Positions 35,377-43,737 of a stretch of DNA of 64,000 bases are shown here, piece after piece. Origin of the DNA: Bdellovibrionales bacterium (GTDB taxonomy: Bacteria > Bdellovibrionota > Bdellovibrionia > Bdellovibrionales > Bdellovibrionaceae); NCBI GenBank assembly GCA_018266295.1, contig JAFEAQ010000008.1, positions 124,001 through 188,000 of the forward strand, read 5' to 3'. How positions within the stretch are numbered: the first letter of the stretch is position 1; the number at the start of each line of letters is the position of its first letter. The notes beneath the pieces are model-generated. The model searched no databases. It saw only the letters and a program-made list of their open reading frames with translations, and was not told the origin of the DNA. Position numbers and translations under genes: made by a program.

Positions 35377-35960
35377 CTAGGAGCACCTTTGAGGAAGTAG
35401 CTTTCATAAAGGGTTCGCGGCCGATAGGCGAGATAACCTATGGCCGCGAGGTGGTTCAGTATCAATGCATCTTTGGCCAATGAATAGGCCTTTTTAAGCT
35501 CTAAAATCCGGGTCCAGGGACGGTAATCCCAGAACTTTTCCTTCAGTTTCGTGAGCTTATTCGCCTTGGTCACTTGCAAGGCGATTGTGCCACTCAAAGC
35601 CCTTATAAAAGGCGCAAAACTTGCCCGGTTTTTAAGCCGTATTAGCAAATGCAAATGGTCGCCGGCATTGCCGAACTCATGAATCTTGATGCCGTATTCT
35701 TTGGCGAGTCGCCTCAGTATTCGTTCAACAATTTTCTGATTCCGCAAATTCCGTAAAGACCACTCGCCCGTCGCCCTCGACGACCGCAAAACCACATGCA
35801 TGGCCTTTTTGGTGCTGAGAGGACGGGCGGTTTTGGCGTTGCTTTTCTTGAGCAATGAGCCTCCGAACTGAAACATTCGTCTCAGCTCGGAGGCCCTGAT
35901 CGGACCTTGAGATCCTGCGTTTTCGTACCTTTGCTCGTTTCGGGAGGAGCGCTTTGCCAT
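35373..35960 (-). CDS. REP-associated tyrosine transposase-like protein
   Basis: A 195-residue Y1/HUH-type single-strand transposase. The metal-binding HUH motif is seen in DHLHLLIRL, and the candidate catalytic Tyr in KKAYSLAKDALI near the C-terminus. No flanking terminal repeats or target duplication were seen, and it is overlapped by the next gene, so it is probably a resident gene rather than an active insertion sequence. RAYT proteins act on hairpin-forming REP sequences; whether it handles the cruciform elements of this window is inference. An upstream frame adds five residues. Confidence 0.75.
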   Translation of the reverse strand: MAKRSSRNEQRYENAGSQGPIRASELRRMFQFGGSLLKKSNAKTARPLSTKKAMHVVLRSSRATGEWSLRNLRNQKIVERILRRLAKEYGIKIHEFGNAGDHLHLLIRLKNRASFAPFIRALSGTIALQVTKANKLTKLKEKFWDYRPWTRILELKKAYSLAKDALILNHLAAIGYLAYRPRTLYESYFLKGAPS

Positions 35961-36150
35961 GAAAAAACTGTACAAAAGTAGCGATGGTATTTCAAGATTG
36001 ATTTTTGAAAACTAGACCTTTTATTTGTGGAGTTTTTTGTGAATGAAAATGGAACCAGGACGCACGGCGAAAGTCGGGAAATGTTCCAGGTTCCGCGAAG
36101 CTCATTTTCCGTGCTTGGCCGGGTTTAGAATCGGTTCTAAGATAGTGGCG

Positions 36151-37044
36151 ATGGCAAAAGAAATCGATCAGCTCAAAGAACGTATTCAAGAACTAGAAAT
36201 GGAACTTGTCGCAAAGGACCGCGAACTTCTGAAATATCGTCAGGAGCTCGGCCGAGCCAATGTTTCTTTGGAAAATCTGATTGGGCAAATCACCGAAGAG
36301 ATCCGCATGGCGGGACTCATCCAAAAAATGCTTTCACCCACTCAGCTCCCGAACATCGCCGGCTTTGACTGCAGCACAAAATATCAACCAGGCGATCGTT
36401 ACGGCGGCGACTACTTCGATATTTTTGAGCACGAAGATAAGCTGAAGTTCGGCGTCGTGATCGCCAGCGCTTCAGGCTACACGATGTCAGCACTGTTTCT
36501 GTCGGTGCTAATTAAGATTTCCTCGCAGATTGAGGCCCGCCGCGGCCTGGAACCCCACAAGATGATCGAACTCCTGGCAAAGGAGCTGGTCCCGAATATT
36601 CAGAACAATGACAAGGCCAGTGTGTTTTATGGTGTGATCGATCGCCGTTCGTATGAGCTCAGCTATTGCGGGGTCGGCCGAATAGAAGCCTGTTTACAGG
36701 TTTACGGTCAGGAAAGTCTGCAGACGCTTGAGTCCTGTGGGCCGGCGTTTGCGAAGGATTTTAACACACAGCCACATAGCATGAAACTGCAACTAAACCC
36801 GCGCGATCGCTTGATTCTTGCCACGGAGGGATTGACTCAAGCACAGGATACTCAGGGTAAAATGTGGGGCGGAGAAGGCATGCGCGAGGCGATTCGTATG
36901 GCGCCACGTCAGGGAGTTCATGAACTCCGCAACGAGATTCTCCACCAGAATGAGAAATTCACCGGCCGCCAGACTCCTCTCCGGGATCAGACGGTGATTG
37001 CGATGGAAGTTAAAGACCGAGTCATTAAGCTTGCAAAAAATTAA
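36151..37044 (+). CDS. PP2C/SpoIIE-type Ser/Thr phosphatase
   Basis: A 297-residue soluble protein. Residues 1-45 form a coiled coil (LKERIQELEMELVAKDREL). The PP2C core has QPGDRYGGDYFDIFE, then FGVVIASASGYTMSALFLS, and LRDQTVIAMEV, placing the metal-binding acidic residues, although the usual DVSGHG is changed to ASASGY. That substitution may reduce metal binding at one site. Family members dephosphorylate anti-sigma antagonists. The ATG at 36151 precedes the coil; an upstream frame from 36043 has atypical sequence. Confidence 0.75.
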   Translation: MAKEIDQLKERIQELEMELVAKDRELLKYRQELGRANVSLENLIGQITEEIRMAGLIQKMLSPTQLPNIAGFDCSTKYQPGDRYGGDYFDIFEHEDKLKFGVVIASASGYTMSALFLSVLIKISSQIEARRGLEPHKMIELLAKELVPNIQNNDKASVFYGVIDRRSYELSYCGVGRIEACLQVYGQESLQTLESCGPAFAKDFNTQPHSMKLQLNPRDRLILATEGLTQAQDTQGKMWGGEGMREAIRMAPRQGVHELRNEILHQNEKFTGRQTPLRDQTVIAMEVKDRVIKLAKN

Positions 37045-37114
37045 GTATGTGACTTGTTTAGTAAATTTTTGATAAGACGAATTGTTTAAATTGATGGTCA
37101 GAAAGGACACTCAC

Positions 37115-38254
37115 ATGGCAGACGTGACTATTTACGAAGGCGCCTTGGATAAAGGCTTAGAGGGCGTAGTAGCCTGTACAACAAAAGTATCATTCATCGT
37201 TGGTGATCACTTAAATTTCCGTGGTTACACAATCGACGACTTGGCAGCTAATTCGACTTTCGAAGAAGTAACTTATCTTCTTTGGAACGACAAACTTCCA
37301 AATGCTTCCGAGCTTTCTGCGTTCTCAGCAGAGCTTCACAAAGAAATGGCGTTGAGCCCAGACTTCATCAAAGTTTTGAAAGGCATTCCAACCAATGTTC
37401 ATCCGATGGGCTGGTTGCGCACGGCTGTTTCTTTGATGGCTCACTGGGATTCAGATGCTAACGACAATTCCCCAGAAGCAAACTTGCGTAAGTCAGTTCG
37501 CTTGACGGCAAAAATGGGCACCCTTCTTTGTGCATTCGATGCAATCCGCAAAGGCAAAGAGCCTGTGACTCCTAAAGCTGACAAATCGATCGCTTGGAAC
37601 ATGATGTACATGTTGGGCGGCGGTACTGAGCCTAAAACTGAGCACGTAAAAGTAATGGACACTTGCTTGATCTTGCATGCGGACCACGAATTGAACTGCT
37701 CGGCGTTTGCAACTCGCGTGACGGCTTCTTCGTTGTCTGATCTTCACTCTGCAATCGTTTCTGCAATCGGCGCTTTGAAAGGTCCTTTGCACGGCGGAGC
37801 GAATGAGCAAGTAATCTTGATGCTGAAAAAAATCGGCAACATGGAAAAAGCTCAGCAATTCGTTAAAGATGCTTTGGCAGCTAAAGAAAAAGTGATGGGT
37901 ATCGGTCATCGCGTTTACAAAAACGGTGATCCACGGGCTCGTATCTTGCGTGGCATGTCTGACAAGCTGACGAAAGACGCCGGCATTCACCACATGTACG
38001 AAATGTCGACTTTGATCGACGATACTATGTACAAAGAAAAAGGCTTGATGCCGAATGTGGATTTCTATTCTGCGACAGTTTACTTCGCAATGGGCATCCC
38101 AACTGATTTGTTCACGCCAATCTTTGCAGCGTCTCGTATTTCGGGCTGGTGCGCTCATGCGTTTGAACAATATGCGAACAACCGTATCTACCGTCCTCGC
38201 GGTAAATGGGCTGGTAAAGAAGGCCTTACTTGGAAGCCAGTAGCTCAACGCTAA
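37115..38254 (+). CDS. gltA: Citrate synthase
   Basis: Condenses oxaloacetate and acetyl-CoA to citrate. The 379-residue length and sequence are of the short Gram-positive/archaeal-type (CitZ-like) class. Active-site residues are in LHADHELNCSAF (His), PLHGGANEQV (His), GIGHRVYKNGDPRA and the Asp in the C-terminal VDFYSATVYFAMGIP. The start at 37115 follows GAAAGGA. It is monocistronic, ended by a strong terminator at 38279. Confidence 0.96.
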   Translation: MADVTIYEGALDKGLEGVVACTTKVSFIVGDHLNFRGYTIDDLAANSTFEEVTYLLWNDKLPNASELSAFSAELHKEMALSPDFIKVLKGIPTNVHPMGWLRTAVSLMAHWDSDANDNSPEANLRKSVRLTAKMGTLLCAFDAIRKGKEPVTPKADKSIAWNMMYMLGGGTEPKTEHVKVMDTCLILHADHELNCSAFATRVTASSLSDLHSAIVSAIGALKGPLHGGANEQVILMLKKIGNMEKAQQFVKDALAAKEKVMGIGHRVYKNGDPRARILRGMSDKLTKDAGIHHMYEMSTLIDDTMYKEKGLMPNVDFYSATVYFAMGIPTDLFTPIFAASRISGWCAHAFEQYANNRIYRPRGKWAGKEGLTWKPVAQR

Positions 38255-38278
38255 TTGACTTCTCAATGTTAAATATAG

Positions 38279-38308
38279 AAAGGGAAACGGAAACGTTTCC
38301 CTTTTTCT
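38279..38308 (+). terminator. Rho-independent terminator of gltA
   Basis: An 11-bp stem (AAAGGGAAACG with its complement) around a GAAA tetraloop runs straight into TTTTTCTTTT. Strong and at the right distance after the gltA stop. Confidence 0.9.
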
Positions 38309-38428
38309 TTTCCGTTTCGGGTTTTGCGGAAATCAATTCCTTTCTTCGTGGCTTTCGTCTGAACGTAACTGGGCTTTTGCTACGGACGGTTTTATTCTAA
38401 GACTGTAAGCCCCACAAGGAGGCATGCC

Positions 38429-38749
38429 GTGAGTTCCTTCCGCAAAGCTTTCATTGTACTGTCTGTGTTTTTCCTGAGTTCTATTTTTGTCCAAGCGCAA
38501 CCAGAAGACACCATGCGAGCAGGCTCTGGAGGTTCGGCGGGAACCACACAGCAGGGGCCGGTTTATGATGGTGGTGTTTTGGGACCGAATAGTGCCATGG
38601 GTGGGCCTGATGTGACCGCTGTCGATCCCGAGGGCGCTTCTTATCGCCGCAAGACACTTAAGAAGAAACCTGTAGGAACAATTCGTGTTGATGCTGAAGC
38701 TCCGCAGGCGCCTGATCAACAGCAGTCGAAGCCCTCGACGACAAAATAG
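38429..38749 (+). CDS. Small secreted protein, unknown
   Basis: A 106-residue protein with a signal peptide ending SSIFVQA and a mature part rich in Gly, Pro, Gln and Lys, without Cys. It looks unfolded or extended. It starts with GTG behind AAGGAGG. No family is recognised. It stands alone between gltA and the L,D-transpeptidase gene. Confidence 0.65.
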   Translation: MSSFRKAFIVLSVFFLSSIFVQAQPEDTMRAGSGGSAGTTQQGPVYDGGVLGPNSAMGGPDVTAVDPEGASYRRKTLKKKPVGTIRVDAEAPQAPDQQQSKPSTTK

Positions 38750-38846
38750 GTTCTTTAAAAATTCCAGAATCTCTCTATTTGCTTTCTAAAGTTTTCATAG
38801 AAGGGCGAATTAGGTTTCTTTTAATTAAGACATCTAAGGAGATACT

Positions 38847-40397
38847 ATGGGAATCTTTCTTACTCTGATGTTGCTGCTTTCTCTTTCTCCAGTCGTTCAT
38901 GCCTTGCCGCTCGACTACGACGAAGAGCTCACGGCGCAAGTCAAACTCCAATATGATACTGTGATTGACGTGCTTCCTCTTGATGATATGAGGGCGGCCA
39001 TCGGCGGAGTCTGGCAGCACGGGCTTAATCCGACGCAATACTGGACGGCCGATATGGAAAAGACCTACATGAAAGGACCTGATCAGCGCGTGAAAATGAA
39101 AAAACGCGTGAATCAGAACTTCTTACGTCTGCTGAGTGATATCTCGGTGGGTTCCGTCGATCCTGAAGCTCTCACGGGTGATATTAAATTCAAGCGAAAA
39201 AAATTCTTAACGCCACAGCAATTACAGACGGTGATTGTGTCAACGGGACAGAAAGCCGATTTGTTGATTGAATCCTTGGCGCCTCAGAATTCTCCGTATG
39301 TGTCGTTACGAACGACGTTATTGAAAATCTATCCCGCTTGTAGCAATGGACAGTGGGCGCCCATTGGAAAAACCAAAAAAGTTCTTAAGCTGGGAGTCAA
39401 AGATCCGGCGGTTCCATCCATTAAGAGCCGTCTGATGTTTATGGGTTATGCGATTTCAAGCCCTGACGACACCTTTGATCAAGAGTCTGTCAATGCAATC
39501 AACGATATTGAGTGGAATTTACACCTCAAGCCTGATAGCGCGGTTCATCCCAGCGGCAAGGTGACGAAATTCCTCAACGTCAGCTGTCTGGATCGTGTCC
39601 GCCAATTACAAGCAGACATGGAAAAGATGCGCTGGTTCCCAAGTCAATTTGAAGATCGCTATATCTTTATTAATCTGGCCATGACGTATTTTGTGATGGT
39701 CGATAAGACACAAAATCCGGCGTACATTACAAGCTTCCGTACGATCAATGGCCGTGCGGAAAGAAAATCTCCAACGATGAAAGATAAAATCGTGCGTGTG
39801 ATTTTGAATCCTTCTTGGATTGTGCCGCCGACAATCTTTATCGAAGATAAAGTGACAGAGATCCGCAATCTGCCGCGCTATCAGATTAAGTACTATTTTG
39901 ATTCGCATAACTATGAAGTCTGGAACAAAGATATGAGCCGCCGTTTGGATCCGACAACGATCGACTGGTGGTCTTTTGATGCCAGTCTGGATGCGGATAT
40001 CTACATTCGTCAGAAACCGAACTATTGGAATGCGCTCGGCGTGATCAAGTTCGAATTGACGAACTCATTCTCGGTTTACCTGCATGATACCAATCAGCGC
40101 GAACTCTTTTGGGAGCCGCAGAGATTGCTGAGTTCGGGTTGCATCCGCTTGGAAAAACCGTTTGATCTTGCGGAGTATCTCTTAAAGGGAACTGCATGGG
40201 ATCGTGCAAAAATTGAAGCTTCGACCTTGAAACCGGGAGAAGTGGCGGATAAATCGATTAAGATCGATCTCACGAATCCGATGCCGGTCTATACGGCGTT
40301 CCTGACATCGTTTTTGAGCAGTGATAATATCATTCGCTTCACCGATGACATCTACGGCCAGAACACCGATATTCTTAGCTCGATGAAAGCGCTTTGA
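38847..40397 (+). CDS. YcbB-type L,D-transpeptidase
   Basis: Predicted periplasmic enzyme that makes 3-3 cross-links in peptidoglycan or attaches D-amino acids. The signal peptide ends at MLLLSLSPVVHA. A peptidoglycan-binding-like region lies in the middle. The catalytic domain has YLHDTNQRELFW with His and LLSSGCIRLEKP with the nucleophilic Cys. The 516 residues match the large YcbB class (about 600) but slightly shorter. Bdellovibrio uses such enzymes to remodel prey wall, which is background knowledge and not proved here. Confidence 0.9.
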   Translation: MGIFLTLMLLLSLSPVVHALPLDYDEELTAQVKLQYDTVIDVLPLDDMRAAIGGVWQHGLNPTQYWTADMEKTYMKGPDQRVKMKKRVNQNFLRLLSDISVGSVDPEALTGDIKFKRKKFLTPQQLQTVIVSTGQKADLLIESLAPQNSPYVSLRTTLLKIYPACSNGQWAPIGKTKKVLKLGVKDPAVPSIKSRLMFMGYAISSPDDTFDQESVNAINDIEWNLHLKPDSAVHPSGKVTKFLNVSCLDRVRQLQADMEKMRWFPSQFEDRYIFINLAMTYFVMVDKTQNPAYITSFRTINGRAERKSPTMKDKIVRVILNPSWIVPPTIFIEDKVTEIRNLPRYQIKYYFDSHNYEVWNKDMSRRLDPTTIDWWSFDASLDADIYIRQKPNYWNALGVIKFELTNSFSVYLHDTNQRELFWEPQRLLSSGCIRLEKPFDLAEYLLKGTAWDRAKIEASTLKPGEVADKSIKIDLTNPMPVYTAFLTSFLSSDNIIRFTDDIYGQNTDILSSMKAL

Positions 40398-40472
40398 TTG
40401 TGGTTTGGGGCGTAAAGTGTTGCTCCTTGAAATACCTCTGTGAATAATAAACGGGATTTTAAGGAGAACACC

Positions 40473-40868
40473 ATGGCATCTGTATTTACGAAAATCATCA
40501 GTGGCGAATTGCCTTGCTATAAAATCTATGAAGATGAAGAGATCTTTTCATTTCTGGCATTGGATCAAGTGAATCTTGGCCACACGCTCGTGATCTGTAA
40601 GCAAGAAGTCAACCATTGGACGGAAGTTCCGACAGATGTCTACGCAAGACTTCATGTTGTCTCTCAGAAAATCGGTAAAGCGATTTTGAAAGCCTCGGGC
40701 AGTCCACGTGTGGGACAAATTGTTGCCGGCTTTGAAGTGCCTCATTATCATTTACATCTCATTCCAGCGTGGTCCATTCCAGACCTCGATTTCAAAAGAG
40801 CACAGCGCCGTTCTGAAGAAGAGATGAAAAAAATCCAAGCAGAAATTATTAAGCATTTAAGCGTTTAG
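40473..40868 (+). CDS. HIT-family nucleotide hydrolase
   Basis: A 131-residue histidine-triad protein. The triad is seen in VPHYHLHLIPAW. The first 40 residues (FTKIISGELPCYKIYEDEEI) fit the Hint branch that hydrolyses adenosine phosphoramidates. The start at 40473 follows AAGGAGA; a frame from 40440 adds 11 Lys/Asn-rich residues without a ribosome site. Confidence 0.9.
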   Translation: MASVFTKIISGELPCYKIYEDEEIFSFLALDQVNLGHTLVICKQEVNHWTEVPTDVYARLHVVSQKIGKAILKASGSPRVGQIVAGFEVPHYHLHLIPAWSIPDLDFKRAQRRSEEEMKKIQAEIIKHLSV

Positions 40869-40960
40869 TTAGACGCGTCTCATATTGAGAACTGACAACT
40901 AGACCTCTTTCTTGTAGCGATGAAATTCGCAAAAAGGTAATATGAAGTAAAGCTACTCTG

Positions 40961-41105
40961 GTGGCTGGGAAGGAGGTGGTGCTTATGGTTCAATCATATG
41001 ACATAACCAAGGCGGAGGTGGCGGCTTCTTAGCCGTACTAGACCTTCGCCAACTTTGTCAGGCGGACGGCTGAAGCGCCGAAAGGATCCAGGCCGTCCCG
41101 CCACT
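40961..41105 (+). ncRNA. Candidate structured RNA upstream of cheA
   Basis: Two stable stems are visible. The first pairs GGCGGAGGT (41011-41019) with ACCTTCGCC (41042-41050), one G-U pair, and encloses a 5-bp CGGCT/AGCCG hairpin with a TCTT loop. The second pairs 41061-41070 with 41092-41102, ten pairs with one bulged base. Upstream, TGGTT and AACCA can form a smaller stem. The segment GGAGGTGG occurs twice, once as a ribosome site and once in stem 1. It resembles no RNA family I know; c-di-GMP riboswitch signature bases were looked for and not found. Confidence 0.4.
40985..41032 (+). CDS. Possible 15-residue leader peptide
   Basis: ATG at 40985 lies 8 bases after a perfect AAGGAGG (40970-40976) and opens a 15-codon frame, MVQSYDITKAEVAAS, ending at TAG 41032. 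The stop falls inside the first stem, so translation would open or close it. It could be a regulatory leader peptide, a small protein, or chance within a purine-rich RNA. Confidence 0.3.
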   Translation: MVQSYDITKAEVAAS

Positions 41106-41177
41106 ATCGCTTCTTGTTTACAGCCCATTTCTAACCGACTTTTCTGTCAAATTCCAGTGACTTCGCATTTCCATCGT

Positions 41178-41204
41178 TAAGGCAACCTCTTGTAATTCCG
41201 ATAA
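41178..41204 (+). promoter_or_regulatory. Sigma28-type promoter of cheA operon
   Basis: TAAGGCAA is followed by exactly 11 bases and TCCGATAA, close to the FliA consensus TAAAGTTT-N11-GCCGATAA (strong at the -10). Transcription would begin near 41211, about 29 bases before the cheA ATG. Confidence 0.55.
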
Positions 41205-41239
41205 CTTATCAAACAGGTTAAGATTGATCGCAAGGGTGT

Positions 41240-42973
41240 ATGTCGGATTCTGAAGAGAGTAATAAATCACAGCAAATCATTGAACTCGATTTCGATTTCA
41301 ATGAGGTTCAAGTTGTTTCTGAGGCCTTCTTTAAGGAGTCTGAAGAAATACTTTCTGATCTTGATGATCATATTTTGCGCCTTGAGGCTCATCCTCATGA
41401 TGAGATTCTGTTACAAGGACTTTTCCGCAAAGTTCATACCCTTAAAGGCAGTGTTGGAGCAGTTCCTGGTGGTCAGCTTTTGGGATCTTTGTCGCACGAG
41501 TTTGAGACGTTGCTGGAACGCCTGCGTAAGCAGAAAATCTTGCCGACAAAAGAGTGCATTGAAATTTTCCTTCATAGCTCACGCATTTTGAAAGTTCTAG
41601 CGGAGAACTTACGCACTCATCGCGAAATCTATCCCGAAGAGCTCAGTGAGGCGATCGAGCTGATCGCTCGCTATGGAGCGTTCCAGCTTACGTCGACAGA
41701 GTCTGCAACCACAGAGCGCAGCGCTGTTGTGGAACCTGAAATTGAAGCCTCTCGCAATAAAGAAGATGGGATCTGGCTCTCACAAGAACATATGGCGTCA
41801 CTTATGCAGCTTTCAAGCGATTTCATTCTGTTGAAGAACTCTTTCCAGAACATGCTGGATACAAAAGAAGACGCCGCGGAAAAACTCACGGTTAAAAAAG
41901 TGCTCGAGCGCCAAGGCACATTGTCGCATTCTTTGAATGCGCTTTCAGATCAATTCCAGGGCATTTTGGATAAAGCCCAGAAGCTGCCGTTAAAAGAAGC
42001 TTTTGCGGGACTTGTGCCTCTCGTTCGCCAAGCCGCTTATGAATTAAAGAAAGACGTTCGCTTTGAAGATGTCGGCTTTGAGCTCGAAGTCGATAAGGTC
42101 CTGGCGCACGATATGTATAAAGCTTTAATGCACATGGTGCGAAACTCTCTCGATCACGGGATTGAAAAACCCGAGGATCGAACCGCTGCCGGTAAGCCTA
42201 TGCAAGGGGTGTTGCGTATTTCTCTCGAAGAGAAATCTTCTGTGATTCACTGTGTGGTGAAGGACGATGGGCGTGGTCTTGATAGAGAACGCATTTTGCA
42301 ACGAGCTCTTGCCAAGGGCTTGACGAATGCTTTGGAAGCATCACAAATGCCCGAGGAAAAGATTTTCTCTTTCATTTTCCATCCGGGTTTTTCGACGAAA
42401 GAAAAAATCACCACGATGTCGGGCCGTGGTGTTGGTATGGACGTTGTGCAGAATATAGTCACAAAGTACGGTGGCCAGATTGAAATCAAATCAAAAGCAG
42501 GCGAGGGATCTGAGATCTCTTTGCATATTCCTGTGCCGAAGAAGCTTTTGGTTGAACGCTGTCTCCTGGCGAGTTGGAGCGAGTTTACGTTTGCGTTCCC
42601 GCTATCTGAAGTTTCGCATATCAGCTCTTGTGATGAGTTGCATATTACTGACGTTGACCATCTGCGCTTCTGTCAGTTTGAAAACCGCACAGTGCCGCTT
42701 ATGACTTTTGAAGAAATTTATCAGTTTAAGAATTTATTGCCTTTGGATCATGTTAAGAAGATGTCTGTTGTCTTCTTGCATGTTCAAGATTTCCATTTGG
42801 GAATTCTTGTCGACAAGATTGATCATCAGACAGACTTAGTGATCAAGTCTTTCGGGGGCCTCATTAAGAAAACCCCTGGCTTTAAGGGCAATTCCGTTTT
42901 GACGGATGAAGAAATCGCTTATGTCGTAGATTCGACGGAGCTGCAGACCTTGTTGCAGAAGGAGAGCGCATGA
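41240..42973 (+). CDS. cheA: Chemotaxis histidine kinase CheA
   Basis: A 577-residue cytoplasmic kinase. The P1 HPt domain has His66 in RKVHTLKGSVGA. A linker of about 40 residues follows, with no recognisable P2 (CheY-binding) domain. Then come the dimerization helices, the ATPase (MVRNSLDHGIEKPEDR from about residue 297, then DDGRGLD and GRGVGMDVV) and a C-terminal CheW-like P5 domain from about 435. Absence of P2 makes it shorter than E. coli CheA (654). It overlaps the CheW-like gene by 4 bases. It is driven by a sigma28-type promoter. Confidence 0.93.
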   Translation: MSDSEESNKSQQIIELDFDFNEVQVVSEAFFKESEEILSDLDDHILRLEAHPHDEILLQGLFRKVHTLKGSVGAVPGGQLLGSLSHEFETLLERLRKQKILPTKECIEIFLHSSRILKVLAENLRTHREIYPEELSEAIELIARYGAFQLTSTESATTERSAVVEPEIEASRNKEDGIWLSQEHMASLMQLSSDFILLKNSFQNMLDTKEDAAEKLTVKKVLERQGTLSHSLNALSDQFQGILDKAQKLPLKEAFAGLVPLVRQAAYELKKDVRFEDVGFELEVDKVLAHDMYKALMHMVRNSLDHGIEKPEDRTAAGKPMQGVLRISLEEKSSVIHCVVKDDGRGLDRERILQRALAKGLTNALEASQMPEEKIFSFIFHPGFSTKEKITTMSGRGVGMDVVQNIVTKYGGQIEIKSKAGEGSEISLHIPVPKKLLVERCLLASWSEFTFAFPLSEVSHISSCDELHITDVDHLRFCQFENRTVPLMTFEEIYQFKNLLPLDHVKKMSVVFLHVQDFHLGILVDKIDHQTDLVIKSFGGLIKKTPGFKGNSVLTDEEIAYVVDSTELQTLLQKESA

Positions 42974-43737
42974 GTGCATTAGCTTTAGATGAATTTGCTC
43001 TTGAGATGCGTCAGCATTATATCACGACGACAGTGGAGTCGTTGGAGCGCTTTAAGACCTTTGAAAATTATTTTGGTGAAATTAAGCTCGCAGTCGACGA
43101 TTGGATCGCGGAAGCGCGTTCTAATGAGATGAGCCATTTTGTCGGACTATTGGAAATTCTAAAAAACGCCGTTGCAAACGGTGATATTGGCGGCAAAGAA
43201 GACTCTCTTTGGGTGTCAGCTGCTTTAATGGAATACCTGGAATTATTGAAGACCCGTGCTGATTCGCCGGTTTTCTTTGAAAAATATCATTCAATTTTCC
43301 GCAGCCACTTAGACGAAGGGGCTCAGCTTTATTTGCAATGCGTGCGAGATCAGCATGCATTTCTAGTTCCGGTTAAAAACGTGATTGAAATCGTTGGCGG
43401 TAAGAAGGTTTATGCATTGCCAATGGCGCAAAGTGGAGTGCGTGGCCTCATGGGTTTCCGGGGGCAGGGGATTCCAGTTATGAATTTGGCGGATTTTGGT
43501 TTTAACAAACAAAATGAGAGTAGCGGCGCAAAAACCTATTTTGTGGTCTGTGAGTACGAAGACTCTTTCTTCGCGCTCGAAGTGAATGCCACCGAAGATG
43601 TTTTAGAAATAGAAGCCTCTCAATTTCAAAAATGCTCAGAGTCCAACTTGCTTTCTCCGATCGTTGATCAATTTGTGATTCACGAAGAAAAATCTCTGAT
43701 GCTTTTAGATATCGAAAAATTGGTGGGACATGAATAA
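42970..43737 (+). CDS. CheW-like protein with helical N-terminal extension
   Basis: A 255-residue adaptor. The first 115 residues are helical and not recognised. The CheW domain follows, from QLYLQCVRDQHAFLVPVKNV through LPMAQSGVRGLMGFRGQGIP and NLADF, to a final LLDIEKLVG. It would link CheA to chemoreceptors. The extension could be a localisation or output module. It overlaps both cheA (4 bases) and the CheD-CheB gene (8 bases). Confidence 0.85.
   Translation: MSALALDEFALEMRQHYITTTVESLERFKTFENYFGEIKLAVDDWIAEARSNEMSHFVGLLEILKNAVANGDIGGKEDSLWVSAALMEYLELLKTRADSPVFFEKYHSIFRSHLDEGAQLYLQCVRDQHAFLVPVKNVIEIVGGKKVYALPMAQSGVRGLMGFRGQGIPVMNLADFGFNKQNESSGAKTYFVVCEYEDSFFALEVNATEDVLEIEASQFQKCSESNLLSPIVDQFVIHEEKSLMLLDIEKLVGHE

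Larger units (their letters stand above)
40869..41239. other. 371-base gap holding structured RNA candidate and cheA promoter
   Basis: No ordinary gene is seen between the HIT gene and cheA. The first 90 bases are AT-rich. Positions 40961-41105 contain dense GC-rich stems and a 15-codon ORF with a very strong ribosome site. Positions 41178-41204 hold a sigma28-type promoter for cheA. Each is listed separately. Confidence 0.6.

Noticed and set aside
38787-38815. Exact TAAAGTTT before the L,D-transpeptidase gene as a sigma28 promoter
   Set aside because: The expected -10 reads GCGAATTA or CGAATTAG and lacks the CCGAT core.
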